Positions 8,053-16,788 are shown, counted from the first letter of the stretch. The stretch: 64,000 nucleotides of DNA from Burkholderia pyrrocinia (GCF_003330765.1 NZ_CP024903.1:310001-374000); one strand, 5' to 3'. Program-made: numbers and translations. Notes: generated from the sequence alone by a model not told the origin.

Positions 8053-9222
8053 ATGGATGCCCCCAAGGTCGTGGTCGAAGGTCTGTGCAAGGTGTTTGGA
8101 AGCAACCCGCAGCAGGCGCTCGACATGCTCGCCGCAGGCTCGACGAAGGACGAGGTGCTCAAGCGCACCGGTCAGGTCGTCGGCGTGCACAACGTCTCCT
8201 TCGATGTGCAGGAAGGCGAAATTTTCGTGCTGATGGGCCTGTCCGGCTCCGGCAAATCCACGCTGATCCGCCTCGTGAACCGGCTGGTCGATCCGAGCGC
8301 GGGCAAGGTGATGATCGATGGCCTCGACGTCGCGTCGGCGCGCCGCTCGGCGCTGACCGCGCTGCGCCGCAAGGACATGAGCATGGTGTTCCAGTCGTTC
8401 GCGCTGATGCCGCATCGCACCGTGCTGTCGAACGCCGCGTTCGGCCTCGAGGTCGCGGGCGTGGGCAAGAAGGAACGCGAACGGCGCGCGATGGACGTGC
8501 TCGAGCAGGTTGGCCTTGCACCGTTTTCGCACAAGGTGCCGTCCGAGTTGTCGGGTGGCATGCAGCAGCGCGTCGGCCTCGCGCGCGCGCTGGCCGTGAA
8601 TCCGTCGCTGATGATCATGGACGAGGCGTTCTCCGCGCTCGATCCACTGAAGCGCAGGGAAATGCAGGATGTGTTGTTGCAGCTCCAGAAGGAGCAGCGC
8701 CGCACGATCATGTTCGTGTCGCACGATCTCGAGGAAGCGCTGCGCATCGGCAACCGCATCGCGATCATGGAGGGCGGCCGGCTCGTGCAGGTCGGCACGC
8801 CGCAGGACATCATCGCGAACCCGGCCGACGACTACGTGCGCGCGTTCTTCGACGGTATCGACACGAGCCGCTACCTGACCGCCGGCGACCTGATGCAGAC
8901 GGGCGCGGTGCCCCTCGTGTCGAAGCTCGACGCCGCGAATGTCGCCGCGTCGCTGAACGGCAGCGCCGAATACGCATTCGTGCTCGACGCACAACGCAAG
9001 ATCCGCGGCTTCGTCACGCGCGACGCGATCGGCAACGCATCGCCGGCCCTCCGCCCGATCGAAAGCATCCGGCGCGACGCGACGCTCGATCACGTTGTCG
9101 CCCGCGTGGTGGCGAGCCCGAACGCGCTGCCCGTCGTCGACGACGACGGCTGCTACTGTGGCTCGGTCGACCGCGCACTTATCCTGAAAGCCATCACGCG
9201 TTCGCGAGGTTCCCATGTCTGA
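8053..9222 (+). CDS. choV: Choline/glycine-betaine ABC transporter, ATP-binding subunit
   Basis: The 389-residue product is an OpuAA/ProV/ChoV-type ATPase. Walker A is GLSGSGKST at about residues 62-70, the signature LSGGMQQR at 166-173, and Walker B LMIMDEAFSALD at 186-197. The N-terminal 50 residues contain the extra ProV-type segment with a Met-Leu-Ala-x-Gly-x-Ser/Thr-K turn, and the C-terminal third (about 280-389) is a CBS-like regulatory region. It energises uptake with the permease that follows; reading frames overlap by eight bases (9215-9222). The nearby ChoX-type binding protein argues for choline as substrate; betaine or carnitine are alternatives. A GAGGAG motif precedes the ATG. 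Confidence 0.85.
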   Translation: MDAPKVVVEGLCKVFGSNPQQALDMLAAGSTKDEVLKRTGQVVGVHNVSFDVQEGEIFVLMGLSGSGKSTLIRLVNRLVDPSAGKVMIDGLDVASARRSALTALRRKDMSMVFQSFALMPHRTVLSNAAFGLEVAGVGKKERERRAMDVLEQVGLAPFSHKVPSELSGGMQQRVGLARALAVNPSLMIMDEAFSALDPLKRREMQDVLLQLQKEQRRTIMFVSHDLEEALRIGNRIAIMEGGRLVQVGTPQDIIANPADDYVRAFFDGIDTSRYLTAGDLMQTGAVPLVSKLDAANVAASLNGSAEYAFVLDAQRKIRGFVTRDAIGNASPALRPIESIRRDATLDHVVARVVASPNALPVVDDDGCYCGSVDRALILKAITRSRGSHV

Positions 9223-10111
9223 AATGATTCCGCTCGGTACTTGGGTCGACCAAGGCGTCCATTACCTGCTCGACCACGACGCCAAGACATTCGACGCGAT
9301 CGGCCAGGCGATCGAGGGCCTCGCGGCGCTCGTCGAACACGGCCTGCAGGCGATCCCGATGTGGATGCTGATGGCGATCTTCATCGGCATCGGGCTGTGG
9401 CGGGTGGGCTGGCGTTTCGCGCTGTTCGCCACCGCGTCGCTGCTGCTGATCTTCGCGACGGGCTTCTGGGACCAGACGGTCATCACGCTCGGTCTCACGC
9501 TGTCGTCGACGATCATCAGCCTCGTGCTCGGCATCCCGCTCGGCATCTGGGCCGCGAAGAGCAAGTGGGTCGCCGCGATCGTGCGCCCGATCCTCGACCT
9601 GATGCAGACGATGCCGGCATTCGTTTACCTGATTCCGGCCGCGATGCTGTTCGGTCTCGGCCGCGTGCCGGGGATCCTGTCGACGGTGATCTTCGCGATG
9701 CCGCCCGCGGTGCGCCTGACGAGCCTCGGCATTCGCCACGTGAACCGCGAGATCGTCGAAGCCGGCCAGGCATTCGGCTGCACGCCGTGGCAGTTGCTGT
9801 ACAAGGTGCAGTTCCCGAACGCGCTGCCGTCGATCATGCAGGGCGTGAACCAGACGATCATGATGGCGCTGTCGATGGTGATCATCGCGTCGATGGTCGG
9901 CGCGGGCGGCCTCGGCAACGACGTGCTCGCCAGTATCCAGCGCCTCGACATCGGCCTCGGTTTCGAAAGCGGTTTGTCGGTCGTGCTGCTCGCGATCATT
10001 CTCGACCGCATCACCGAAAGCTTCGGCCGCGCGCCGGGCACCGTGAAGGCGCCGCTGTTCTCGGGCCTCAAGCAGCTCTTTCGCGTGAAGGGTTCGCCCG
10101 CGCAGGCCTGA
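9215..10111 (+). CDS. choW: Choline/glycine-betaine ABC transporter permease
   Basis: The 298-residue product is a ProW/OpuAB/ChoW-type inner membrane permease with about seven hydrophobic segments. The typical coupling region lies around residues 190-215, with the sequence EAGQAFGCTPWQLLYKVQFPNALPSI, where the EAA-loop contacts the ATPase. The family-typical IPLGIWAAKSKW segment is near residue 107 and MVGAGGLGNDVL near residue 230. It is cotranscribed with the ATPase, with overlapping frames. The next plus-strand gene starts 391 bases downstream, beyond a branched inverted-repeat element, so the transcript may end or be processed there. Confidence 0.88.
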   Translation: MSEMIPLGTWVDQGVHYLLDHDAKTFDAIGQAIEGLAALVEHGLQAIPMWMLMAIFIGIGLWRVGWRFALFATASLLLIFATGFWDQTVITLGLTLSSTIISLVLGIPLGIWAAKSKWVAAIVRPILDLMQTMPAFVYLIPAAMLFGLGRVPGILSTVIFAMPPAVRLTSLGIRHVNREIVEAGQAFGCTPWQLLYKVQFPNALPSIMQGVNQTIMMALSMVIIASMVGAGGLGNDVLASIQRLDIGLGFESGLSVVLLAIILDRITESFGRAPGTVKAPLFSGLKQLFRVKGSPAQA

Positions 10112-10206
10112 CCGACTGGCGGCCGGAATACTCTCCGGCCGCCTTCCCTGATTCGATAACGGCTTCCGCGGCTTTCGTCGCGGGGCTGCCCACCCGCAAC
10201 CTCCCG

Positions 10207-10491
10207 AGGGTCTGTTTCCAGATGGAACGCACATGCGAATGCCCGAAATCGCTCGGAGGGCAAGAAGTGAGGAGCGCCGTTTGGCCGCGCCAAACAAGCG
10301 ACGAGCGACGCCGCCATGCGGGCGATTTCGGGCATTCCCGTGGAATGGTTTTTAAATTTGGGGTTGCCACGAGAACGGCCGCTCGCCGCGTTGCGCTCCT
10401 TGCGAATACGTCCAGTATTCGCGGCGTCGCGCGCCTCGCGAGCGGCCGTTCTCGTGGCAACGCATGTGCGTTCCATCTGGAAACAGACCCT
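10207..10491. repeat. Branched (Y-shaped) nested inverted-repeat element, 285 bp
   Basis: Three perfect inverted repeats nest here. The outer arms 10207-10237 and 10461-10491 match over 31 bases. Inside, a 16-base stem (10237-10252 with 10322-10337) encloses a 7-bp hairpin (10279-10285/10289-10295). A 24-base stem (10363-10386 with 10438-10461) encloses an 8-bp hairpin (10402-10409/10415-10422). The outer stem runs directly into stem two on the left and stem three on the right, leaving only a 25-base A/T-containing linker (10338-10362) unpaired at the junction. It fills most of the gap between the permease and the regulator, ending one base before the regulator's AGGAG site. It may be a repetitive element, an attenuator or a processing site. 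Confidence 0.9.
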
Positions 10492-10502
10492 AGGAGACCG
10501 AT

Positions 10503-11501
10503 GTGACGTCCGCCGTCGCTGTCGCGCCCGCCGCCTGCGTTTCACCGGTTTCGTCCCTCGCCCATTTCGGCTTCCTGACGCTGCCGAACTTCTCGATGAT
10601 CGCGTTCTCGAGTGCGGTCGAAGTGCTTCGGATGGCGAACTACGTCGGGCGCGCCGACCATTATCGGTGGTCGATCTACTCGCTCGACGGCGCCCCCGCG
10701 CATGCCAGCAACGGCATCGCGGTGCGGCCCACGCAGGCGCTCGACTACACGAACCTGCCCGACGTGATGATCGTGTGCGGCGGCATCCGCATCCGCGACG
10801 TGGTCGACGAGGGCGCGCGCGATACGCTCGCGGCGCTCGCCGAACGCGGGCTGCCGCTCGGCGGCATCTGCACGGGCGCGTATGCGCTGATGTCGAGCGG
10901 GCTGCTCGACGGCTATCGCTGCACCGTGCACTGGGAGAACCTGTCCGCGCTGCATGCCGAGTTTCCGCAGGTCGGCTTCGCCGACGAGTTGTTCGTCGTC
11001 GACCGCGACCGGCTGACCTGCACGGGCGGCACCGCGCCGCTCGACCTGATGCTGAACCTCGTCGGCATGCGGTTCGGCCAGCAGCTTGCCGCGCAAGTAT
11101 CGGAGCAATTCATCCTGGAGCGCATCCGCAGCTCGACCGACACGCAGCCGATTCCGGTCGATGCGCGCGTCGGCTTCTCGCGCGCGGAGCTGATCGAGGT
11201 CGTGCGCCTGATGGAGGCGAACATCGAGGAGCCGCTGTCGCTCGAGGAACTCGCGCGGCTCGTGCGGCTGTCGCAGCGGCACCTGCAGCGGATGTTCAAG
11301 GTGTACCTGAACGTGTCGCCGACCCACTATTACCTGACGATGCGCCTGAAACGCGCGCGTGACCTGCTGCGCACGACCGATGCGTCGATCGCGCGCGTGA
11401 CGACGGTCTGCGGCTTTCATTCGCCGTGTCATTTCAGCAAGGCATACCGCGCGCAGTTCGGCCATGCGCCAAGCTACGAGCGCCGGTTGCCGGGGCGCTG
11501 A
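10503..11501 (+). CDS. GlxA-family AraC-type transcriptional regulator of amine metabolism
   Basis: The 332-residue product has a DJ-1/PfpI-like N-terminal domain (about 18-200; motif GGICTGAYALMSSGLLDGYRCTVHWE) lacking obvious protease function. A C-terminal AraC DNA-binding domain (about 225-325) has two helix-turn-helix units, the second around IARVTTVCGFHSPCHFSKAYRAQFG. This is the GlxA/CdhR/GbdR architecture. Translation starts at GTG 10503, six bases after AGGAG (10492-10496); the ATG at 10501 is out of frame and stops at once. Its position between permease and binding protein suggests it controls choline, carnitine or betaine uptake. Resemblance to the carnitine regulator CdhR is plausible but not proven. 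Confidence 0.85.
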   Translation: MTSAVAVAPAACVSPVSSLAHFGFLTLPNFSMIAFSSAVEVLRMANYVGRADHYRWSIYSLDGAPAHASNGIAVRPTQALDYTNLPDVMIVCGGIRIRDVVDEGARDTLAALAERGLPLGGICTGAYALMSSGLLDGYRCTVHWENLSALHAEFPQVGFADELFVVDRDRLTCTGGTAPLDLMLNLVGMRFGQQLAAQVSEQFILERIRSSTDTQPIPVDARVGFSRAELIEVVRLMEANIEEPLSLEELARLVRLSQRHLQRMFKVYLNVSPTHYYLTMRLKRARDLLRTTDASIARVTTVCGFHSPCHFSKAYRAQFGHAPSYERRLPGR

Positions 11502-11613
11502 CCGGCGCGAACCCTGCTTACAGATGGTCCGCAACGTCGCCGGGATCGCGGCGCGCGGCTTTAACAAACGATCCCGCATTCAAGCAAACGACATCACGTT
11601 GAGGAGAAGAAAG

Positions 11614-12561
11614 ATGAAGCGCCTATTGATCGCAGCGGTATGCGGGATCGGGGTAACCGCGCCGATGTCGGCCGTTTATGCGGCCGATCCGCCCGTATGC
11701 AAGAACGTGCGCTTCGCGGATGTCGGCTGGTCCGACATCGCGGCGACCACGGGCCTCGCATCGACGATGCTGCAGGGGCTCGGCTACAGCCCGACGAAGA
11801 CGATCGCGTCGGTGCCGATCACGTTCGCGGGGATCAAGAGCAAGCAGATCGACGTGTTCCTCGGCTACTGGTCGCCGACGATGGACCCGATCATCCAGCC
11901 GTTCACGAAGGCCGGCACGATCAAGGTACTCGCGACGCCTAACCTGACCGGCGCGAAATACACGCTCGCAGTGCCCGACTACGTGTACCAGGGCGGCCTG
12001 AAGTCGTTCGCGGACATCCAGAAGTACGCCGACAAGCTCAACGGCAAGATCTACGGGATCGAGCCGGGCAACGACGGCAACCTGCTGATCAAGAAGATGA
12101 TCGACGGCAACAAGTTCGGGCTCGGCAAGTTCAAGATGGTCGAGTCGAGCGAGGCCGGGATGCTGGTCGAGGTGAACCGCGCGATCCGCGACAAGCAGTG
12201 GATCGTGTTCCTGGGCTGGGAACCGCACCCGATGAACGTGCAGATGAAGATCGACTACCTGACCGGCGGCGACGACGTGTTCGGCCCGAACTACGGCGAA
12301 GCGAAGGTGCTGACGGCGACGCCGCCCGATTACTCGCAGCGCTGCCCGAACGTCGCGAAGTTCGTGTCGAACCTGCAGTTCACGACGACCATCGAGAACC
12401 ACGTGATGATGCCGATCATGAACAAGGAAGATCCGAACAAGGCAGCGACGGAGTGGCTGAAGGCGAACCCGCAGGCGCTCGACAAGTGGCTCGCGGGCGT
12501 GACGACGCTCGACGGCAAGCCGGGGCTGCCGGCGGTGAAAGCGTATCTCGGCGTGCATTGA
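11614..12561 (+). CDS. choX: Choline ABC transporter substrate-binding protein
   Basis: The 315-residue product has a Sec signal peptide ending near AVYAAD (residue 24) and an OpuAC-type fold. Aromatic residues fit the quaternary-amine cage of ChoX: Trp39 (DVGWSD), Trp86 (GYWSPTMD), Tyr116 and Trp202 (GWEPHPMN). Their spacing parallels the Trp43/Trp90/Tyr119/Trp205 box described for Sinorhizobium ChoX (established knowledge). It should bind choline in the periplasm and deliver it to the permease encoded at 9215-10111. A GAGGAGA ribosome binding site precedes ATG 11614. It lies 112 bases after the GlxA-type regulator and may have its own promoter. Confidence 0.88.
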   Translation: MKRLLIAAVCGIGVTAPMSAVYAADPPVCKNVRFADVGWSDIAATTGLASTMLQGLGYSPTKTIASVPITFAGIKSKQIDVFLGYWSPTMDPIIQPFTKAGTIKVLATPNLTGAKYTLAVPDYVYQGGLKSFADIQKYADKLNGKIYGIEPGNDGNLLIKKMIDGNKFGLGKFKMVESSEAGMLVEVNRAIRDKQWIVFLGWEPHPMNVQMKIDYLTGGDDVFGPNYGEAKVLTATPPDYSQRCPNVAKFVSNLQFTTTIENHVMMPIMNKEDPNKAATEWLKANPQALDKWLAGVTTLDGKPGLPAVKAYLGVH

Positions 12562-12617
12562 GCGTCGACGCGATCGGCGCGCCGACTGAAAAGGACGGCG
12601 CACCGGTGTGATGAAAC

Positions 12618-12648
12618 GCGGCCCTCCCGCATCGTGCGGGCGGGCCGC
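12618..12648. terminator. GC-rich hairpin after choX
   Basis: GCGGCCC-T-CCCGC (12618-12630) pairs with GCGGG-CGGGCCGC (12636-12648) with one mismatch around a five-base loop. No T run follows on either side, so it is a hairpin terminator or RNA-stability element of uncertain strength between convergent genes. Confidence 0.4.
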
Positions 12649-12768
12649 GCCGCTTCTGGGCGCCCGAACGCGCGGTGTTACGGCATGACGACGACGAGCA
12701 GTACGCGCTGCAGGCCGTCTTGCCCGGGAGGGAGCACGAGCCGGTTGCGCGGATGGCGCCGGGTGCCG

Positions 12769-13914
12769 TCACCCGAACCGGACGCAATACACCGGCGGCA
12801 AATGCGCCGACACCATCTGCCAGTTTTCACCGCCATCGCCGGACGTCCATAACCCGCCGGTCGTCGACGCCATCGCGAGACGCGTGCCGGAATCGTCCAC
12901 CGCGAGCCCGTGCCGATACACGAGGTCATATGCGGGCGCGGCCGGCAACCCGTTCGAGAAACTCTCGAAACTGCGGCCGCCGTCGCGCGTGCGCGTGACG
13001 ACGAACCGGCCGTTCACCGGAATCCGGCATGCATCCTTCACGGCCGGTACGAACCACGCTGTGTCAGGTTCGTTCGGATGCACGGCAACGGCGAAGCCGA
13101 AGCTCGAAGGCTGCGCTTCGATCCGCCGCCAGTGCTCGGCGCCGTCGGTCGAGCGGAAGATCGCGCAGTGATGCTGCGTCCACAGCACGTCCGGGTTGGC
13201 CGCGCACTGCACGACGCGATGCGGGTCCTGCATGTTGGGCTCGCCGCGCCGTTCGGGCGGCATGTAGTCGGCTTCCATGCCGTCGGCGGTCACGCGCCAG
13301 GTGGCGCCGCCGTCGGCGGTTTGCCAGACGCCGCCGCACGAGATGCCGACCGTCACGTGCCGGCTGTCGCGCGGATCGACCATCACCGAATGGATGCCCG
13401 GCGCGTCGTACCCGCCGCCGCCCCACTCGGTGCGTTCAGGGCGATCCCACAATGGGCGGTTGAGCGCCCACGAGTCGCCGCCGTCGTCGGAGCGGAACAG
13501 CCCGCCGGGAATCGTGCCGGCCCACAGTACGCCCGGCTCGTCGGCGCCGCCGGCTTCGAGCGCCCAGATCTGCTGAAGCGTCCAGGGCGGCTTCGGGGCG
13601 GGGGGCTCGTCGTCCGCATCGCTCGTGCTGGCATGCGCGCTGGTGCTGGCGGGCGGTTCGTCGGCAGGCTGCGGCGGATAAACGGGGACGGCGCATTCCT
13701 CCCAGTCGGCGGCGCCGGCCGGCCTGCGGTGCAGCTTCACGCCGAAATGGCCGAGGTTGAGCGCGGCATATAGCGTGCCGTCGCGCGGGTCGGCCAGCGC
13801 CATGCTGACCGGCTCGCCGGCGAAATGCGGCTCGCCGAGCGTCCAGCCGCCGTTGCCGTCGGCCTGCAGAACGAACAGGCCCTTGCGGGTGGCGACGAGC
13901 AATCGATCGTTCAT
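12769..13914 (-). CDS. BNR/Asp-box repeat protein (exo-alpha-sialidase-like beta-propeller)
   Basis: The 381-residue product contains several Asp-box repeats of the form S/T-x-D-G-x-x-W/F: SDDGGDSW, TADGGATW, STDGAEHW, TRDGGRSF and SGDGGENW. They are spaced as in a WD40/YVTN-like beta-propeller of the kind called BNR or sialidase-like. There is no signal peptide, so it is probably cytosolic, which argues against a true secreted sialidase. A Pro/Ser/Thr/Asp-rich insert (about residues 80-110) interrupts the propeller. The gene is 67 bases downstream of a MoaD-like gene on the same strand and probably cotranscribed. Substrate and catalytic activity are unknown. Confidence 0.8.
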   Translation of the reverse strand: MNDRLLVATRKGLFVLQADGNGGWTLGEPHFAGEPVSMALADPRDGTLYAALNLGHFGVKLHRRPAGAADWEECAVPVYPPQPADEPPASTSAHASTSDADDEPPAPKPPWTLQQIWALEAGGADEPGVLWAGTIPGGLFRSDDGGDSWALNRPLWDRPERTEWGGGGYDAPGIHSVMVDPRDSRHVTVGISCGGVWQTADGGATWRVTADGMEADYMPPERRGEPNMQDPHRVVQCAANPDVLWTQHHCAIFRSTDGAEHWRRIEAQPSSFGFAVAVHPNEPDTAWFVPAVKDACRIPVNGRFVVTRTRDGGRSFESFSNGLPAAPAYDLVYRHGLAVDDSGTRLAMASTTGGLWTSGDGGENWQMVSAHLPPVYCVRFG

Positions 13915-13981
13915 GTTGGGTGTCTCCTGATGATCCGATTGGGCGCTTTCGCGCCTGGTCGAAGCCCACGCATCAGTCCCC

Positions 13982-14251
13982 TTATCCGCCCGTCAGCGCC
14001 TGGACGACATAAACCCGGCTGGCGTCGCCGAGCGCATCGGACAGGTGCTGCCGGTCGTGTATCCGCTGGCCGTCGATGAATACTGACAGGTGTTTTCGCA
14101 GCGCGCCCTGGTCGTCGAGGATGTAGCCGCGCAGTCGTGGCTGCTCGCCGAAGACGGTTTCGAACGCTTCGCCGAGCGTCCGCGCGTCGATTTCGCGCTC
14201 GGGCGTTTCGATATGCCGCTGGATCGAAGCGGCGAAGAAAAGGTGCGCCAT
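13982..14251 (-). CDS. MoaD/ThiS-family ubiquitin-like protein with terminal Gly-Gly
   Basis: The 89-residue product has beta-grasp character (VFIDGQRIHDRQHL strand-turn-helix) and ends exactly in Thr-Gly-Gly. The C-terminal diglycine is the chemical handle of sulphur-carrier proteins (MoaD, ThiS, CysO), which are adenylated and thiocarboxylated. A longer in-frame ATG at 14443 exists, but that extension is Arg/Ser-rich and overlaps other signals; ATG 14251 gives the usual family length. No ThiF/MoeB-type activating enzyme and no molybdopterin or thiamine genes are nearby. The downstream cotranscribed gene encodes the BNR-repeat protein, so its partner may be unusual. Confidence 0.8.
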   Translation of the reverse strand: MAHLFFAASIQRHIETPEREIDARTLGEAFETVFGEQPRLRGYILDDQGALRKHLSVFIDGQRIHDRQHLSDALGDASRVYVVQALTGG

Positions 14252-14370
14252 GGCAGTGGCTGGCAGGAGCCGCGCGGAGGGGACGGTTTTTAGTGTAGGC
14301 GATCCGGCGAAGGCTGAAAGGTGGGACGGAGCGGCCCGGCGCGATCCGGCGTGCGCGGGCCGGTGGTGCG

Positions 14371-15060
14371 CTAAACCGGAATCGACCGCCCCCGAATCCG
14401 GATCCCGAGCCGCACGACGCCGATCACCGCATTCGACAGCCACGTGAGCAAACGCGGCATCCCGCGCCGGCGGATATCGAGCAGCAGCACGATCCGCACT
14501 TCATCGCTGTCGTTCCACACCTCGTGCATGAACGTGTCGTCCCACAGCAGGAAGCGGCCTTCGTCGAGCCGGTATTCGCGGCCGTCGACCTTCAGCACGG
14601 CGGCCGGCGTGCCGTCCGCGCGCTTCGGCATCGACAGCACGAGATAGCCGCGCAGGATGCCGCGAAACGGCCCGCGATGCGGTGGAATGTGCTTGCCGGG
14701 CGCGAGAAACGACAGCGATGCGGACAGCACGTCCGGTGACGCCGCGACGATCGATGCGACGGTCGGGCAGCGCGACAGGTTGCGCGGGAACGGCTGACCG
14801 TACGCCTGCATGATGAACATCCGCCAGTCGCGTGCGTCGTTGGCCGAGATGTCGTACTGCTCGCGCATGATCTCGTGGAAGCGCGGGATGTGCGGCAGGT
14901 CGCGCGCCACGGCGAGCGCTTCCGCCCGGATGGCGGGCCATGCGTGCACGAAACGCTTGGCGTCCGGGAATGCGGCCGTGTCGAGCACCGCGCCGCCGTC
15001 GAGATGGCGGTCGTACAGCGTGCGGAGCAGGCCGGCTGCATAGTCGTAAACGACGGACAT
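14371..15060 (-). CDS. Aspartyl/asparaginyl beta-hydroxylase-like dioxygenase
   Basis: The 229-residue product fits the Asp/Asn beta-hydroxylase domain family (LpxO-like, Fe(II)/2-oxoglutarate dependent). Key features are HIPPHRGPFRGILRGYL, with the first metal His and the 2-oxoglutarate-binding Arg region, and FLLWDDTFMHEVWNDSDE, with the second metal His. The C-terminus (LLTWLSNAVIGVVRLGI) is moderately hydrophobic, as in membrane-associated LpxO. LpxO hydroxylates lipid A acyl chains; whether this protein does, or acts on a peptide, is not shown. It is monocistronic on the minus strand. Confidence 0.82.
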   Translation of the reverse strand: MSVVYDYAAGLLRTLYDRHLDGGAVLDTAAFPDAKRFVHAWPAIRAEALAVARDLPHIPRFHEIMREQYDISANDARDWRMFIMQAYGQPFPRNLSRCPTVASIVAASPDVLSASLSFLAPGKHIPPHRGPFRGILRGYLVLSMPKRADGTPAAVLKVDGREYRLDEGRFLLWDDTFMHEVWNDSDEVRIVLLLDIRRRGMPRLLTWLSNAVIGVVRLGIRIRGRSIPV

Positions 15061-15302
15061 GGTCGATCGAGGAGCGATCCGTAACGGGTGTCGTCAGTCT
15101 GCCCGAGGCGCAATGGGCGCTGCGTTACGTCAGGTTACGCCGGCTGACGAAAGAATGACAGTTCGTTGAACGGCCGACACGAGCGGCCCCGGAAACCGGG
15201 AGATCGCGTGGTTCGAGCCGCGATAAGCGGGAATAAACGCACACCCTCCGTCGTCATACGGGATGTAGCACGTCGTCTCGTTGACTTCTGAAGGAGTGGA
15301 GC

Positions 15303-15647
15303 ATGAACACGCATTGGCTGGTGGCCGCTACCGTGGCGGCGATATCTCTCGCGGGTGTCGCGGCGCAAGCGTCGGCACAGGAACTGACGCGCGCGCAGGT
15401 CAGGCAGCAACTGATCGACGCCGAAAACAACGGGCTGCGCTTCGTGACCGATACGTCGTATCCGGACGTGAGCCCGCTGTTCCAGCGGCAGGTCGAACAG
15501 ATGCCGCGGCGTCAGGCCAGCACGGCGGTCGGCAGCGATCCGGCCGTTTCATCCGAAGCGGGCAAGCGGGCGACGATGTCGCCGCGCCAACGCGCCGCCG
15601 CATGCGTCGGCCCTGCGAGCTTCTGCACGATCTATTTCGGAAGCTGA
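15303..15647 (+). CDS. DUF4148 domain exported protein, copy 1
   Basis: The 114-residue product has a Sec signal peptide (residues 1-25, ending ASAQE) followed by the DUF4148 motif LTRAQVRQQLIDAEN. The family is small, periplasmic and almost confined to Burkholderiaceae. A basic Ser/Arg-rich middle and two C-terminal cysteines (CVGPASFC) are visible and could form a disulphide. Function is unknown. A paralogue lies 71 bases downstream on the same strand. A GAAGGAG site precedes ATG 15303. Confidence 0.85.
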   Translation: MNTHWLVAATVAAISLAGVAAQASAQELTRAQVRQQLIDAENNGLRFVTDTSYPDVSPLFQRQVEQMPRRQASTAVGSDPAVSSEAGKRATMSPRQRAAACVGPASFCTIYFGS

Positions 15648-15718
15648 CGCAGTCGCCTGCGTTTGCAGGTCAGGCATTCACACAGGTTGATCGATACGGA
15701 ACATTGAAGGAGTTCATG

Positions 15719-15994
15719 ATGAAATCATATATCGCAGTACTGACGATGATCGGGGTGATCGTCGGTCAGTCGGCATTCGCGCAATCGGCCGCGCCGCTGA
15801 CGCGCGCACAGGTTCGCGACGAATTGATGCGGCTGGAAGCGGCCGGGTACGACCCGGCGAAGGGCGACGAAGGCGAGTATCCGGCGGACATCCAGGCCGC
15901 GGAGGCGAAGCTCGCCGAGCAGGATCGGGCCAGGATGGCGGCCTCCGCTGCGCATGCGCCGGCCTCCGGCATGCCGGCGCAGACCAGCAACTAG
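15719..15994 (+). CDS. DUF4148 domain exported protein, copy 2
   Basis: The 91-residue product starts MKSYIAVLTMIGVI with a signal peptide cut near FAQSA, followed by LTRAQVRDELMRLEAAGYDP, the DUF4148 core shared with the gene just upstream. ATG at 15716 and ATG at 15719 are both in frame; AAGGAG at 15707-15712 is six bases from 15719, so that start is preferred. The C-terminus is Ala/Ser/Pro-rich. The two genes look like a tandem duplication that has diverged outside the signal peptide and core motif. Confidence 0.82.
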   Translation: MKSYIAVLTMIGVIVGQSAFAQSAAPLTRAQVRDELMRLEAAGYDPAKGDEGEYPADIQAAEAKLAEQDRARMAASAAHAPASGMPAQTSN

Positions 15995-16260
15995 GTGTCG
16001 ACATGGTCGTGTGTGGCTTCAGGCCGTCGTGTTCGCGGTGCGGCAGTACGCATGCCCTTCGCGCCGCTCGACCTCGCCGAAGGGCGCCGGCTGCCATGCC
16101 TGTCATCGCACGCCGCTTCGCGCGGCGTCGCGATCATCTCGCCAACCGATCCCGAGTGGCGGGCAGGTCGATCGCACGATGAACAGGAATGCAGACGATA
16201 TCGCGAACCGAAGCAGCCCGGCTCATGCACGCGATGGTGCGCTGAAATATGGGCGGGCGA

Positions 16261-16788
16261 CTACCAGGGCATCATGCGCTGCGCGACGTGATCGCGCAGT
16301 ACGAAGCGGTGCGCCAGCGCGGCTGCCACGTGCAGGCAGATGCCGCCGAACAGCACCCACGCGAGGATGCCGTGCACGTCGCCCATCGCGTGACCGAATC
16401 CGGAGCCGGCCGCCGACAGCGCCGGCAACGGAACGATCCCGAACAGCGTCACGGCCCAGGCGCGCGACGATGCGTTGATCCAGCCGAGCAGCGGCACCGC
16501 GATCAGCAGCGCGTAGAGCGCGACATGCGTCGCGCCCGACAGCGCGCGCATCGCGGGCGACAGATCGCTCGCGGGCGGGCGATGCGTTGCGCGCCACAGC
16601 ACGCGGCACGCCATCGCCGCGAGCAACGCGGTGCCGACGATCAGGTGCGCGGCGATCAGGCCGATCGGCTGCGTGTCGCGATGCACGTCGGGCATTGTCC
16701 AGCCGATCGCATATTGCGCGACGACCAGCGCCATGATCAGCCAGTGAAGCAAGCGCGCAACGGCGCCATATCGGGCGGGCGTGGGCAT
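16261..16788 (-). CDS. Cytochrome b561 family protein
   Basis: The 175-residue product has four membrane helices and conserved histidines near the helix ends: His15 (LLHWLIMAL), His48 (AAHLIVG), His139 (DVHGILAW) and His152 (CLHVAAAL). These are the two b-haem axial ligand pairs of CybB-type cytochrome b561. Its role would be quinol:acceptor or superoxide electron transfer in the inner membrane (family knowledge). It lies next to the two-component system, and a CTTAAC-5-GTTAAG box sits about 62 bases upstream of its start, suggesting direct control by the response regulator. Confidence 0.85.
   Translation of the reverse strand: MPTPARYGAVARLLHWLIMALVVAQYAIGWTMPDVHRDTQPIGLIAAHLIVGTALLAAMACRVLWRATHRPPASDLSPAMRALSGATHVALYALLIAVPLLGWINASSRAWAVTLFGIVPLPALSAAGSGFGHAMGDVHGILAWVLFGGICLHVAAALAHRFVLRDHVAQRMMPW

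Noticed and set aside
10112..10502. Branched repeat as an insertion sequence
   Set aside because: It is only 285 bases, contains no transposase frame and no flanking direct repeat was seen; a structured or miniature repeat is the safer description.
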